In this document: positions 10,896 through 23,412 of the stretch, one piece after another | How the letters are laid out: every line of letters starts with the position of its first letter | Numbering within the stretch: position 1 is the stretch's first letter | NCBI RefSeq assembly: GCF_963678635.1 | Contig: NC_087071.1 | Coordinates: 30,990,141 to 31,054,140 of the forward strand | Source: Symsagittifera roscoffensis | Taxonomy: Eukaryota; Xenacoelomorpha; Acoela; Convolutidae | Length of the DNA stretch: 64,000 nt | Direction: 5' to 3' | Translations under genes and position numbers: made by a program | Notes under the pieces: model-generated | Told to the model about the DNA's origin: nothing | What the model saw: the letters and a program-made list of their open reading frames with translations, nothing else | The model's database searches: none

Positions 10896-10901
10896 AATAA
10901 A
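10896..10901 (+). terminator. AATAAA polyadenylation signal
   Basis: A canonical AATAAA lies 49 bases after the stop codon of the two-exon membrane-protein gene, a reasonable 3'-UTR length for a compact transcript. Confidence 0.5.
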
Positions 10902-13900
10902 AACCGTGATATCAGCTTCATTTTTGAGCTAAAAAAAACGAAAAAAGAGGAAAGTTTTCAGCTAGAAAATTAAGCTTCGAAATTGAGCTGCAAAATTGAA
11001 AAAACCGAAGGTTTCGCTATAGACAGAGCTGATTGTGAGTTGTGACTGTTTAAAGTTCGTTTAATTCGACTAAATTGAAACTTTAGTTTACAGTTCAAAT
11101 AGAAAAAAAAATAGTTTGGTATTCGCTTTCGGACTGAAGATGTGCGTATCAAGTTTTTCAAGCTTTCAACCTCATGTGTAAAATTTTACAGGCCGCAAGC
11201 AATTTTTTGAACTAAAAAAGTAAAACACAGATTGCATTAGCTAGTTTGCACAATTTCAATTTGGAAAGATTTTTGAGCCAAATGAATGTTCTGCCTGCGG
11301 TAAACATCAAAGAAAATAATCAGATAGTTACTCAAAAACGGCTGAATTGCCTCTCTTAACCCCCAAAATGTTTTCAAAAAATTTACAACCATTTTTTTCT
11401 CTTTTTTTCTAGTTTTTTTACAGAGTACAAATTGGTTAGAACAGAGAGAGAAGGAAAATTATAACAACATTCGGTAGGAAAAGCATTGATGCTTTGCCAA
11501 AAAAACTACTAAAACTGTTATTGAAGAACAGAGAAGCTTTTTCAACTAATTTTAGATCAACTGCTGAACATAATTAATCAAATCAAAAAATATGAGCTTG
11601 TGCTATCTAAAAACATGGTTCTTAAAACTAGTTCGCTCTTTGTTAAAAAAACGTTGCTCTATCTTTAAAAATTAACAATCAACATTACATGTTGAAAAAT
11701 GAAATTCAAGTTTTAGTCACAAAAAGTCTTTTGATGCAAACTTTTTGTTTTTTGGAATAGTTTCCGCTATACCTCTTTTGTCTGAAGGATTTTGTTGCTT
11801 TTCTCTATTGACATGTCTTTCTGAATTTGCTCCGAGTTAGACTAACTACAATTTTCATTGACAAGATCTACAATTTTCACGAAAGTGTAAGCTTTTGATA
11901 GAAAAAACATTTTGTTGATGCCTTACGAGTTTATTTGATCCAATTTTTTTTTCTGTAAAAAATGGTTTTTCGGACATTTCTGCAGCAGTTTTATTTAGTT
12001 CATGCTCCTAACTTACTTGAGCTCCGTTTATGTGTTTGAAAAAGTTTGAAAGTATCATGATATTTTGAAGAAAATTTTGTACTGTTTCCAAAAGTTGAAG
12101 AAATCCAAAGAACCTGCATTTTATTTATTCGTTTTGATTGATTAAGGAATCAATTATTTGAAACAGAATGCGTCAAATAAACAAAATTCAAAAAAAAACT
12201 GCGAAAATTTTTCTGACAGTAGTTCTTATTTCTTGTTTTTATTTATCCAATAATTAATGAAATTTAGTTGCTAAACCTGGTAATCTGGGGTCACTCGTAA
12301 TGCTTTTGAAAACAGTGACTCTCAATCTGCAAATTTTGTTTATCGAACTAATTTTAAATCAGTTCAATGGTGAACTACCTTATTGATACCATCGATTTTT
12401 TCAGCACAGAGGATTGGATCGCAATTAGATATGGAATAATCAAAATCAAAAACCGAAGATTTGTTTCATAGATTTTCAAACATGATTAATGATAATTGCT
12501 CCAACCTTTGAAGAAAGCATGAAATATTTATGCAAGGAATAGTTTTTTTCGATTTTAAATTATTTTATAGATATATATTTTTTTCAATATCTGAAAAATT
12601 TTGTTTCCCTTAGCTGAAATTTGAAATAATTAAATCGTGATTTATTTTTCTGAAGCTATATGGGTTTCAAAATTGGTAACTTCTCCATTTTGGGATATTT
12701 ACTGCGCTATTCATTGCTTTCTCCCAACACGGTTAAGCAGTGAGTTGAATTGAGGCAAGTCATTTGGCCACAATTTCCGAGCCTTACGATACCAGACGCT
12801 AAATTTATCGCATTTTAATTTACATTCCTCCTGAAGGGTCATATCGAAGAAAAAAACATGAAAAAAAAGAACTTTTTCTCTTTTTATCGATTATTTTACC
12901 AAATTTTCAAACCAAAACGTTTTGATTAGCCTTCCTTAAGTACACTTGAAACGTTCGGAATTTTGCCCTGCAGTCCTAATTCGTTCTCTTTGGTAGTTAG
13001 ATGATTGTTCACCCGCATCTACTTTCCTCTCTAGATTTTAGATTTTAGATTTTAGGTGACCTAGATTTTAGAAATCAAATTTGCAAAGGTTTCATCTTAT
13101 TGCTAATGTATATCTTATCAATAATTTTTATTGAAAAGCGGCTTTCGAGTGAAAATGAACTACTCCTCAGAGAAGGAGAAACTTTATGGATCTTGAGTGT
13201 AGAAATATTACTTAATCGAAAATTTTGTTTTTATATATTTTCGAAACCATAAATTTTCTCGGGTTAAATTGTCAATGCTTAAGATAACAGGCGCGGTTTG
13301 TAACAAACAAATCTAATTTTCCGTTAAAACTATGTTTTTTTCAAAAATAAATAAACATAAACTTATGCTGTACTAAAGGACTGTGGGTGAGGATTACAAA
13401 AAAGCTAGCCACAATTGATTTTATGCTGAGCGTAAATGATTTTGATTTATCAATTTAACAACGAATACAAAGTTAACAGAACAGACAGAATTGAAAACTA
13501 TGGTGAGTGTGCCATCTAGCGCAAATTTCACTAAAAATTATCTTAGATCCCAGAAACTGATCTATAAACTGTCGACAAATTCATTTTGAGAGCTGATGAT
13601 TTAATTTCACTCTAATTTTTTATGATGATTCGTTCAAGTCGCAAGCAAAGGCTTTGATGATGTTTTTAGTCGAAGTCTAGGTTTGAATTAGTTTTGCTTA
13701 CAAATTTTTTCATCGAATCGGTAAGTCTACTTGAACTAGTTTTGCTACAAATTTTTTCATGGAATCGGGAAGTTTTGATTATCGAAATTAGGTGTAAGGA
13801 AAAGACAGACTCAATGCAAAAATTTAAATTTTACTTTTGAACTTTTTTTTCAGAAAAACATATAAATGCTGTTTGTTTTTCATCATTTGGAAGGAAACAT

Positions 13901-16739
13901 ATGAAAAGGGCAAGAGTCATAAAGAAGAGAATAGATACTATATTCTCTATCTATAGTAAAAAAAAAATTAAAGTTGTTATTACGCGGACTAGATTCTATT
14001 TGTGTTTTTTTTTCAGATTCGATGAACTTTGACCAGCGATTTAGTATCAACCATTCCGTAACAGCATAAAGACATTATGATCGCACAAGTAAATGAAAGA
14101 ATCGATCAATTTCTAATTGACAGCATACGATTACAATATGTCATATATCTTTTGTTTGCGAGTCCACGACAGAAGCTGCCAAATTTTTAAAAATGTTTGG
14201 CCTGAAACTATATGGTTTGCGCCATAGTTTTTATGATGACCTATTTATGCACTAAAACAATATGTGACAATTCAAAAACAAAAACTTTTTAAAGTTTTTG
14301 CGCAGATATTTAATAGCATGTAAACAGATAATTGCTTGAACTCGATTGCTAATTGAATGAAATTAACTTTTATTACCTCTAATTTTTACAGCTCTGCTTT
14401 TAATTGTCAGCAGTTAATGACTGCCAATTTTTTAGCTGACTTCAAGCTTATAAGTTTCAGTTAAAAACTTATCATCTGATAACAAGAAATTGGAGAACTA
14501 AGACAACTTTGTATCAAGTAAGCAAAAAGAAATTGGTATATTAAAGTTGCAATTATTTCAGACAGTTTTTGAGCAGCAGATCGGAACGCAAAATCTTCCA
14601 AGTATCTTGCAAAAATCTTGAACAATTTGATTTCTGAGATGATTCTTTGAAAATAACAAAATTCTTCTAAGTTTTGATAAAATTCACATCAAAACTTCTA
14701 GAATTGAGCCATTGTTCAAAAAAAACAAGTTTGATCAATCCGTTCTAATTCTTCTATTCATTTTTGTGGTTTTCAGTTTTTAAGAAAGAATTTGAACGTT
14801 GCCTTTTTTAAACTTGGTTCATTCTTGATAGACATGATATGGAACTTTCTATTATTTCAAGGGTATTCATAAAAAAGTAGTACTTAAGTTATTCAGGTCG
14901 ATCAAAAGGCTATAAAATACGCATTTCGAAAAAAAAAGTTTCCTTAAATTTTGATCATTTCTACAAACAGTTATTCGCTTTTCTAAAATATACTTTTTAT
15001 ATTTATTTGCTGATTATCGGCTAACAAACAAAACAAAAAGATATTCATAGAAAAAAATTGAAGTATCCTAAGAATATTATAGAAGCTTTACGATAAAAAT
15101 TGATAGTTTTGACAGTTAAATAAACTCACAATAATTTCTTCTATGAAAATTTTGATGTGACATGTAGTTATAAAAGTTAATGGATTGGTTGCATCAAAAA
15201 GTTTTAAAATAATAGCTGGAAAAATACCAGTGCTCCTGCTATTATTTTAGAATTCTGGTCTAAACGATTTAAAAAGATACTTACAATTTGATTTCGCAGT
15301 AATATACAATTCGTGTGCTCGGTTGATTCTAACGATTTTGAAAGCAAATGATTAAAGATAGAGAAACTTAGCTTATAGTTGCATCTTCAAAATGTTTTTG
15401 AAAAAAAAATCATTTTTCGTTTCATCAATAGTTTTCCTTATTCAAGTCTAGACCTAACAAGAAATCGCACTAGTCTATTTGAAGTGCTTTTGCTAAAAAA
15501 AATTTTAAAATTTTGTTATCGAAGACTACGCTAGAAAAAAACAGAGTTTTTACAAAAATTTAAACTTAACTTTTTGAATCTTTGAAAAACATTTACTTGT
15601 GGTTTTATTCATAAGGAGGAAACTTCTGGGAAAGGTTAATTGCCAAATAGTAGTTAATAAAATCTATTTACTTAAAATAGCTTCATAACAATGAGTAGAA
15701 GTTACTTGGGTTTTTGCCGATACTGTGGTTTTTGCTTATTTATGCACTGAAACGTTTTATTTTGTCAATGTAAAAACAAAAAACTGAAAAAAAAACTACT
15801 CATGGCAAAACAATGCTAAAATATGCTCAAACCAAAATAACTACTCCAAAGTACCATATAAGGATCATGAAAAAGTAAGAGTTAGAAAAAAATCAATTTT
15901 CGAACAAAAAAATCAAATTAAATTTAATTTGTACAAGTCGACTTTTCATCAAGATTTGCACAAAAAATTACCAATTAAAAGAACCTGTCAAGTTCCTGTC
16001 AAAAAGAAAGAATAATTTTGACAATTTTTGGTTACTGAAATCGAACATGGTAGCAAGTTTAGACCGATTATACGAATGAAAAAAATCAGTTTTCTTTTTC
16101 ATTTATTTTCCTAGCACGTTTTACTCTTTGCACCTCTTCTATCAACTCATCTTATACAAATCCAGAAACCAAAATTGTGGTAGTAAATAATAGTAGAAAA
16201 CAAAATAATTGAGAGGAAAAAGATAAAACAAGACTGCTAGTATCAGGGCGAAGCCTTAAATGCTCCGATTGCCTTTTAAGGTTCATGGAGCAGTAATAAC
16301 ATAGATATCATTATAAAACTAAAAGTACTAAAAAATGAAATTTGATATATTTTTCTATTAAAATCACCCCCCCCCACGCCATATAAACTACACCAGAATA
16401 TATTTTGCACCTTAACAAATAAATTATGGCAAATAAGCTTCTTTCAATCAATTTGCAACGATTTCTAAGACGTATTAAATCTTCGCTTACCTGTTAATAG
16501 CGCGCAATCTTTCAACCACCATGAATTTACAAAAATTGATCAAGGTGAAACATCTTTTCAAATTTAAGCTCAGGACAACAATACCTTTTGAACAATATTA
16601 AAAAAAATCTGTCAAAAACGGCTAGTTAAAAAGTTGAAGTTTGTCCCACTCAGAAAAAACCTTCCTGACCTAAATATTCCGTTACTTTCGTATCGAATGT
16701 CAGAACAGAAAAAAATAACCTTGTTTTTTTTACTAAGAC
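10902..16739. other. Long A+T-rich gene-free stretch
   Basis: No convincing exon was found in about 5.8 kb. Visible structure: an AGATTTT triplication at 13034-13059; a diverged ~50-bp tandem duplication at 13684-13780 (AGTTTTGCT..ACAAATTTTTTCAT); and a weak similarity between 13840-14300 and 15580-15800 (both contain TATTTATGCACT and a GGAAGGAAAC / GGAGGAAAC motif), suggesting an old duplicated repeat. A C run sits at 16368-16376. Confidence 0.45.
13684..13780. repeat. Two-copy ~50-bp tandem duplication
   Basis: GAATTAGTTTTGCTTACAAA and GAACTAGTTTTGCTACAAAT begin two adjacent diverged units, each continuing with TTTTTTCAT and GAATCGG.AAGT. Confidence 0.65.
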
Positions 16740-16939
16740 NNNNNNNNNNNNNNNNNNNNNNNNNNNNNNNNNNNNNNNNNNNNNNNNNNNNNNNNNNNNN
16801 NNNNNNNNNNNNNNNNNNNNNNNNNNNNNNNNNNNNNNNNNNNNNNNNNNNNNNNNNNNNNNNNNNNNNNNNNNNNNNNNNNNNNNNNNNNNNNNNNNNN
16901 NNNNNNNNNNNNNNNNNNNNNNNNNNNNNNNNNNNNNNN
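16740..16939. other. Scaffold gap (200 N)
   Basis: Exactly 200 unknown bases. The round number suggests an estimated or fixed-size gap. Any reading frame drawn across it is meaningless. Confidence 0.99.
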
Positions 16940-17993
16940 CCTTTTTTTTGATCAAAAGCATTTTCAAAAATTATCAGATTTCAGTCAAATCCAGAAAACT
17001 ATGGAAGCTTCATTTAAAAACAAATTAGAGATCATTTTTTTACGGTTAGGAAAAAATCTGCTCGAACTATCGCTGGCCTGTTTTTTCTTCGAATGTTCGT
17101 TTTTTTCTCGCTCCTGTTCAGTTGCTTCTTTTTAATCCATTCGTTGCTGCCTTTCGTCAATATCTAAAAGCGCAAAAATGTTTTTTTTTGCAGTTTTTGT
17201 TAGAGTGATTTCCATTGCTTGTTTCGAAGACTACCTCTTCGTGATAACATCAATCACTTAGGCATTGCACTCATTAAAAGTTCACTGCCCAACTTTTTTG
17301 CCAGCCAAATCAACTTCCGCATTATTGATAGTGTCCACAGAAATGAGGGAGTGAAGCTGGCTTTGCTTAAAACCGTTATTTCGGGTTTCAATCAAAGCTA
17401 TTGAATTTTAGAATCAATACAACTTTACCAGTTCCTGCAATAGTCACTAATCTTTCCGTTTGTGTGCGAAACTGTATTAAAACTGATTGTACAGATGAAG
17501 AAAATAGTTTTTTTGAAGTCCAATTTGGCGTAGCTTTTCTATTATTAGGATCATTGCTCTGAGCACAACCATTTTAGATGTGTCTATCTGAATCAATGAC
17601 CCTTAACCTAGGGGTCTTTGCATCTCATAGAGTTTGGTGTTGAATAGTGTCAAGGCAGATAAAAGTTTGCGTTATCCATCTGATAAGTCATATGGAAAAT
17701 TAGATTAGTACTGTTCGTTTCGCACATAAAATGCTTCAAAGGAAATTATCATTTTTTGTAAACAAGATGAAATTAACAATTCGCTTCGAATTTTTCGTTG
17801 TAGCCTAACAAACGGGGTTTTTGAGGACTTGGTAAGGAGATTCATTTATTTGCATTTATGCAGATGCTCATGCTAGTCGTGACTTGATGAGTAACTGCAT
17901 CAAAATAAATAAATGCGTTTTTCTTTTGACTCATTGATCAGTTGCTCTCTATAAAAGTAATATCCTAATTTAATAAACATTTTCTTGCCAAAA
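16940..17993. other. No assigned gene before the 1.85 kb tandem repeat
   Basis: A 61-codon plus-strand frame at 17219-17404 exists. The opposite strand is also partly open there (IALIETRNNGFKQSQLHSL). Neither is recognised. The rest is A+T-rich. Confidence 0.3.
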
Positions 17994-19837
17994 TGAAATT
18001 CGGAAACCTATTTCAATTGCCAGCGTTGGAATAACTGGCTACTATTTGGTATGACCTGAAAGATGTAAAAGATTTACAAAGATTTCTAAAACTGGCCGAA
18101 GTGTTGTCCGGAAAAAAAACATTTTTGAAGCTGTTGAAATCAAATGTACGGTAAAATCACTATTGCCTATCTTCGTCTTAATCTTTTTTGTTTCTCAATC
18201 CGTTGAGTTTTTCCTTCTCTGGATCGATGAGACTGTATCTTCGAGAGTTTACAGTAGGAATGGCAATTAATTCAAAAGTTTGTCTGATAAAATCTGCTTG
18301 TAATACTTTTTCTAAAAGCAATTCAGTTTTTGTTATTGACACTTAGTCATCGATATAAAACCTTGATTTGCGTACCAATTTTGATCAATTGCTTCACAAT
18401 TGTTGAATCTAAAGCAGGCAAAAACTTTCTTAAGACCTTGTTTGAAGCTAACTTTGTTACTCTATTCAACGTGAGTTGATCAAAAAATTCAGGAAATTGA
18501 ACTCCGACTGCCAGCGTTGAATAACTGGCTACTAAATTGGATGCTCTGAAATTTTTAAACTCTCGATCATTGTTTAGTTTGGTTGAAAAATTTATTTCAG
18601 AGTCATTCCTTTTATACGAAAATTTCTGAAACTGGCCGAAGTGTTGCATAAAAAAATTGAAGCTGTCGAAATCAATTGAACAGTAAAATCATCATTGCCT
18701 ATCTTCGTCATAATCTGTTTTTCTCCCAATCCTTTGATTGCTTTGTTCTCTGCATCAAAAAGACCGTTTGTTCGAGGGTTTACAATAGGATGGCAATTAT
18801 TTTTTTTAAATTTTAGTCAGTTAGAGTCTGCTTCTAACCTTTTCTAAAATGCAAGTCAGTTTTGATATTCGCATGTAATCACCAACATAATGTTTTGTTT
18901 TGGTTGGCGTATCAAACTTAAATTGACGAATTGCTTTGCAGTTAATGAATCTAAAACAAATATGCTCTCTGGTAACCTTCTTTGGAGGTAACTTTTATAC
19001 TCGATTCACACGTATGCGAATTGATTGTTGTAATTTTTTCAATATAATTCTTTCAAACTCTAAGTACACGGAGAAAAACACATTTGAGCGATCGCATATG
19101 CTGATTTGTTTTCACTGTGAGTGTTATATTTGATGACTTTAATTATTAATTTTTTGAACTCTTTTTTGAACTTTTTTTAGTCAACCTAAGTGTTTTTGAA
19201 TTGTTTCTTTTTTGCTTGTCTTTTTTTTGAAAGTTTTGGCTGTTTCGTTGATCTTCAGGTATTCCACTCTAAAGTAGCAAAATAGACCATCGATAGGAAT
19301 TAATAACTATTTAACACATTGGTTATAGAGAGACCAAGTTTCATTGATGTTCCTTTTTAATCATTTTTAGAAGATGATATGTTTCACGAAACAGTGTATA
19401 CTTTGTATGTGATGATTGATAGCGCAGAAAATTTTCAACTGTTTTGGTGAATGCTGACTAGCATTTGTTCAGTTTTTTAGGCTACAGAATGCAGCCGGAC
19501 CTTTCGAATAGAGTAATTTATATTACTTTTCTTCACTGATAGTAAAATTCCCATTTTTGTAAATCTAGTAAAAAACTCTTTAACGCTTTCGTATTTTTTT
19601 TTGTCGTCGTAGTATTTGATAAAAAAAAAATTTTCTGTGTTTTTATTTCGTTTGAGTAGTTTGGTTTTCATAAGTGTCGCTCAACTCCTCGAAGAGGTCT
19701 TTTGAACTCTCCGATTTTTCAGTTGTCGAATTGTCTCCGGCAAAGCAAGCATTTAAGGGCTGACCTTTTTCGCTCTTAGGCGAGCGGAGAATCTGTTCGG
19801 CATAGGTAATGGAAATTAGGCTAGGATCGATTTTCAG
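17994..19837. repeat. 1.85 kb tandem repeat, unit 1
   Basis: It begins at GCCAAAATGAAATTCGGAAA and runs to the same motif at about 19838, where unit 2 starts. The two units match at roughly 90-97% along their length, with small indels. Each unit contains an internal older duplication: the block around 18010-18330 (GCCAGCGTTGG..AACTGGCTACTA) recurs, diverged, at 18500-18900. The homology lies over minus-strand coding-like sequence. Confidence 0.85.
18347..18649 (-). pseudogene. Unidentified coding-like fragment, 100 codons, unit 1
   Basis: An open minus-strand frame of 100 residues with normal-looking composition (segments NDSEINFSTKLNNDREF, VGVQFPEFFDQLTLNRVTKL, NKVLRKFLPALDSTIVKQLI). It is kept at about 97 of 100 residues in unit 2. 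Immediately upstream on the same strand (about 18655-18790), in another frame, lies NPRTNGLFDAENKAIKGLGE and then KIGNDDFTV, so the original protein probably spanned both and has been frameshifted, or there is an unrecognised intron. No family is recognised. An incomplete older copy of the same domain lies downstream at 18010-18310 (contains YSLIDPEKEKLNGLRNKK, again with a frame break). I treat it as a degraded repeated-domain gene, possibly element-derived. Confidence 0.4.
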
Positions 19838-19867
19838 CCAAAATGAAATTCGGAAATTGTATTTCAA
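19477..19867 (-). pseudogene. Unidentified coding-like fragment spanning the unit boundary
   Basis: Two overlapping minus-strand frames (19643-19867 and 19477-19671) look like one protein with a frameshift in the A-run at 19622-19630. The upper part reads SLISITYAEQILRSPKSEKG, then a Glu/Ser/Thr-rich stretch. The lower part includes YYDDKKKYESVKEFFTRFTK. The equivalent region of unit 2 (21330-21720) retains traces but has no long frame. No family is recognised. Confidence 0.3.
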
Positions 19868-21722
19868 TTGCCAGCGTTGGATTAACTGGCTACTATTTGG
19901 TATGACCTGAAAGATGTGAACTCTTGATCACTGTTCAGTTTCGTTGGAAAATTTACTTCTGAGTCGTTCATTCTTTACAAAGATTTCTAAAACTGGCCGA
20001 AGGGTTGTCCGAAAAAAAAAACATTTTCGAAGCTGTTGAAATCAAATGTACGGTAAAATCACTATTGCCTATCTTCGTCTTAATCTTTTTTGTTTCTCAA
20101 TCCGTTGAGTTTTTCCTTCTCTGGATCGATGAGACTGTATCTTCGAGAGTTTACAGTAGGAATGGCAATTATTTCAAAAGTTTGTCTGATAAAATCTGCT
20201 TGTAATACTTTTTCTAAAAGCAATTCAGTTTTTGTTATTGGCACTTAGTCATCGATATAAAACCTTGATTTGCGTACCAATTTTGATCAATTGCTTCATT
20301 ATTGTTGAATCTAGAGCAGGCAAAAACTTTCTTAAGACCTTGTTTGAAGCTAACTTTGTTACTCTATTCAACGTGAGTTGATCAAAAAATTCAGGAAATT
20401 GAACTCCGACTGCCAGCGTTGAATAACTGGCTACTAAATTGGATGCTCTGAAATTTGTAAACTCTCGATCATTGTTTAGTTTGGTTGAAAAATTTATTTC
20501 AGAGTCATTCCTTTTACACGAAAATTTCTGAAACTGGCCGAAGTGTTGCATAAAAAAATTGAAGCTGTCGAAGTCAAATGAACAGTAAAATCATCATTTC
20601 CTACCTTCGTCATAACCTGCTTTTCTCCCAATCCTTTGATTGCTTTGTTCTCTGCATCAAAAAGACCGTTTGTTCGAGGGTTTACAGTAAGATGGCAATT
20701 ATTTTTTAAAGTTTAGTCAGTTAGAGTCTGCTTCTAACCTTTTCTAAAATGCAAGTCAGTTTTGATATTCGCATGTAATCACCAACATATTGTTTTATTT
20801 TAGTATGCGTATCAAACATAGTTTGACAAATTGCTTTGCAATTAATGAGTCTAAAACAAATATGCTCTCTGGTAACCTTCTTTGGAGGTAAATTTTTTAC
20901 TCGAATCACACGTACGCGAATTGATTGTTGTAATTTTTCAATATAATTCTTTCAAACTCTAAGTACATGGAGAAAACACTTTCGAGCGATCGCATATGCT
21001 GATTTCTTTTCACTGTGAGTGTTGTATTTGATGACTTTAATTAATTAATTTTTTGAAGTCTTCTTTAAGCTTTTTTTGGTCAACCTATGTGTTTTTGAAT
21101 TGTTTCTTTTTTGATCGTTTTTTTTGAAAGTTTTGGCGGTTTTGTTGATCTTCAGGTATTCCACTCTAAAGTAGCAAAATAGACTATCGATAGGAATTAA
21201 CAACTATTTAACACATTGGTTATAGAGAGACCAAGTTTCATTGATGTTCATTTTTAATCACTTTTAGAAGATGATATGTTTCACGAAACAGTGTATACTT
21301 TGTATGTGATGATTGATAGCGCAGAAAACTCACCAACTGTTTTGGTGAATGCTGACTAGCATCTGTTCAGTTTTTTAGGCTACAGAATGCGGCCGGACTT
21401 TTCGAATAGAGTAATTTATGTTACTTTTCTTCGCTGATAGTAAGATTCCCATTTTTTGTAAATATAGTAAAAAAACGCTTTAACGCTTTCGTAGTTTTTA
21501 ATGTCGTCGTATTTTTTGATTAAAAATTTTTTTCTGTGTTTTTATTTCGTTTGAGTAGTTTGGTTTTGATAAGTGTCGCTCAAATCCTAAAAGAGGTCTT
21601 TTGAACTCTCCGATTTTTCAGTTGTCGAATTGTCTCCGGCAAAGCAAGCATTTGAGGGCTGACCTTTTTTGCTCTTAGGCGAGTGGAGAATCTGTTTGGC
21701 ATAGGTAATGGAAATCAGGCTA
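19838..21722. repeat. 1.85 kb tandem repeat, unit 2
   Basis: Second copy of 17994-19837, ending near ATGGAAATCAGGCTAGG, after which the sequence diverges. The internal older duplication is present at about 19860-20250 and 20400-20800. Confidence 0.85.
20249..20551 (-). pseudogene. Unidentified coding-like fragment, 100 codons, unit 2
   Basis: Near-identical counterpart of 18347-18649, differing at three residues that I can see (Y/C, K/T and V/M). As in unit 1, a second frame just upstream on the same strand carries the FDAENKAIKGLGEKQ-type segment. An older domain copy lies downstream at about 19910-20230. A partially overlapping plus-strand frame (20005-20205) is its antisense shadow. Confidence 0.4.
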
Positions 21723-21807
21723 GGTTCAAAATTCAGTTCTTTTAAATTATTTAGATAAATCACACAATCAGGTTTCTTTGGTTTTGCTGTGTATAATGTA
21801 AAAAAGA

Positions 21808-22008
21808 CTAAGTTTTAAAGTGTGTTGGTTTTTTTTTCTGCGTTACAACATACATATCAACGTCTAAATTTAACGACTTAACTTTGAACAACTGTTTCAG
21901 CCTTAAATCTGCTTTTTCCACTTTATTAGCTTCCAATATGTCTTGGTTGATTTTCATAACTTTTTGAAATTCTTCTATCTCTATCATCTCTTTCTGCTTC
22001 ATCATCAC
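21808..22008 (-). CDS. Small charged ORF, 66 codons
   Basis: An ATG-initiated minus-strand frame predicting a highly charged, probably helical peptide (MMMKQKEMIEIEEFQKVMKI, then LEANKVEKADLRLKQLFKVK). It lies just outside the 1.85 kb tandem repeat, on the strand that carries the repeat's coding-like sequence, and may be an upstream exon of that gene. No homologue is recognised. Confidence 0.3.
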   Translation of the reverse strand: MMMKQKEMIEIEEFQKVMKINQDILEANKVEKADLRLKQLFKVKSLNLDVDMYVVTQKKKPTHFKT

Positions 22009-22069
22009 CGTTGCAGCAGATATATGAGAATTGGTAGAACAATTTGATGAGTTCCAGAAAGACGATTTG

Positions 22070-22515
22070 GGTTTATTGGTGGGTAGTCACGGCTAGTACT
22101 ATGTTGTCAGAATCATTGTAAAATTTTGAGTTGAGACCCTTTTCTTAGATTGATCAATTTTAAAAAAGTTGAGATTGTGGTACGACTTTTTCCTTGCGAG
22201 CAAGGAGGATGAATCCTTCAGCATACATGTTCATCTTAATTTAGTTTTTTTTTAAATAAAAGTAACACGGTTTTCCGATCGACTGAACCAGTGATCTATC
22301 ATTTACGAAAACACTAAATTTCTCGGACGCTTATCATAGGGTCAATTTTTTTCCCTACTCTTGATGAAATTGTCTGGAGCAGGGCCAAGAAAAACCTTTA
22401 CAAAACAATTGTAGAAAATTGAAAAAAAATTGAATCAGCTGTTGTCAAAGTTTATCTACAATACTGACCAACAAGCATTTGTTTCATTATGCATAACTCT
22501 TTCTCCTTCATTTTC
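22070..22515. repeat. Duplicated block, copy 1
   Basis: Shares the same order of segments with 24440-24910: GTTGAGA.., GATCAATTT..AA..TTGAGATTGTGGTAC, TTTTCCGAT.GACTGAACCAGTGA, CCTACTCT.GATG, GCC.AAGAAAAACCT and GAATCAGCTGTTG, ending with CATAACTCTTTCTC. It is diverged, with indels. Confidence 0.7.
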
Positions 22516-22686
22516 AGGGGAATGGATGATTGCTTTGAGGAAGTTACGAGAAAAATGATTGGCATTGGTAGAACTATGGTAGAATGGCCTGAAACAACAT
22601 GGGATTCGAAAACTTTAACAAATTGTAGCGAAGAGTATCTAAAGCCAATTAGCAGTTTCGTGACAACTCAGGCAGTAACAAGATAA
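22507..22686 (+). CDS. Candidate exon after duplicated block
   Basis: A plus-strand frame preceded by CCTTCATTTTCAG and open to TAA at 22684-22686 (includes MDDCFEEVTRKMIGIGRTM and MVEWPETTWDSKTLTNCSEE). Codon use and composition look coding and the acceptor is strong. It reads as a terminal exon. No family is recognised. A second, different plus-strand exon candidate follows the other copy of the duplicated block at 24931. Confidence 0.35.
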   Translation, partial: FIFRGMDDCFEEVTRKMIGIGRTMVEWPETTWDSKTLTNCSEEYLKPISSFVTTQAVTR

Positions 22687-23412
22687 CGTTGGCAAAACGA
22701 AAGTTGAAATATTTTATGTATTTATATATTTATATGTTAGACTAATATGAAGAAAACAGCTTCCGCAGACAAACGAGAAGCAGACTTACAATTTTTCCAC
22801 GTTCTATTTCTCTCAAATAAAAAGTGTTCGGCAATATCAAGGTCTACAAAGTCGCAATCGTTCGTCTCCAGTGTTGTTTCATTATTTTCCCTGTTGTTTC
22901 ACAATTTTTGCTTCTAATTTGTATCAAATATGAAGATTTTTTTTCTCAATTGCTGTTTTTCTTGCTGATCGACCACCAGTTAGTTTTTTTTGTATAACTT
23001 CAATTGCTTTTGTTTGTTATATGTTTCTAAACATTTTTTTCTAAGCTTTCGACTTTGATTTAGTATTTTAACTCTTCAGGTAAACTCTCACCTATTAATT
23101 TAACATTTTGCCTATTTTTTTGAAATTCTGAATTTTCGAACACAATTTGCTACCAACTAGTAATCATACAAGAACAATTGAAATGACGGCAACCGCAAAA
23201 TTTTTTAAATATTTATGGCAAAATTTGGTAAATTTACTTTCTTTTATTTTGGTTCAACAGACAAATCAAATCCTCGTTGAAAAAAAAACAGAATTCATTT
23301 TTGTGGAGTTTTCTTGCTTAGACTTAGATTTGAATTTTACTACAAAATGAGCGGGAACTCTGATCGTAGCTTCAACAAACTTTGTTTCTTCAACGTTACA
23401 AGTCTTGAATAT

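Noticed and set aside
16634-16967. Frames of about 105 codons on both strands across the gap
   Set aside because: Most codons are N; the frames exist only because unknown bases contain no stop.
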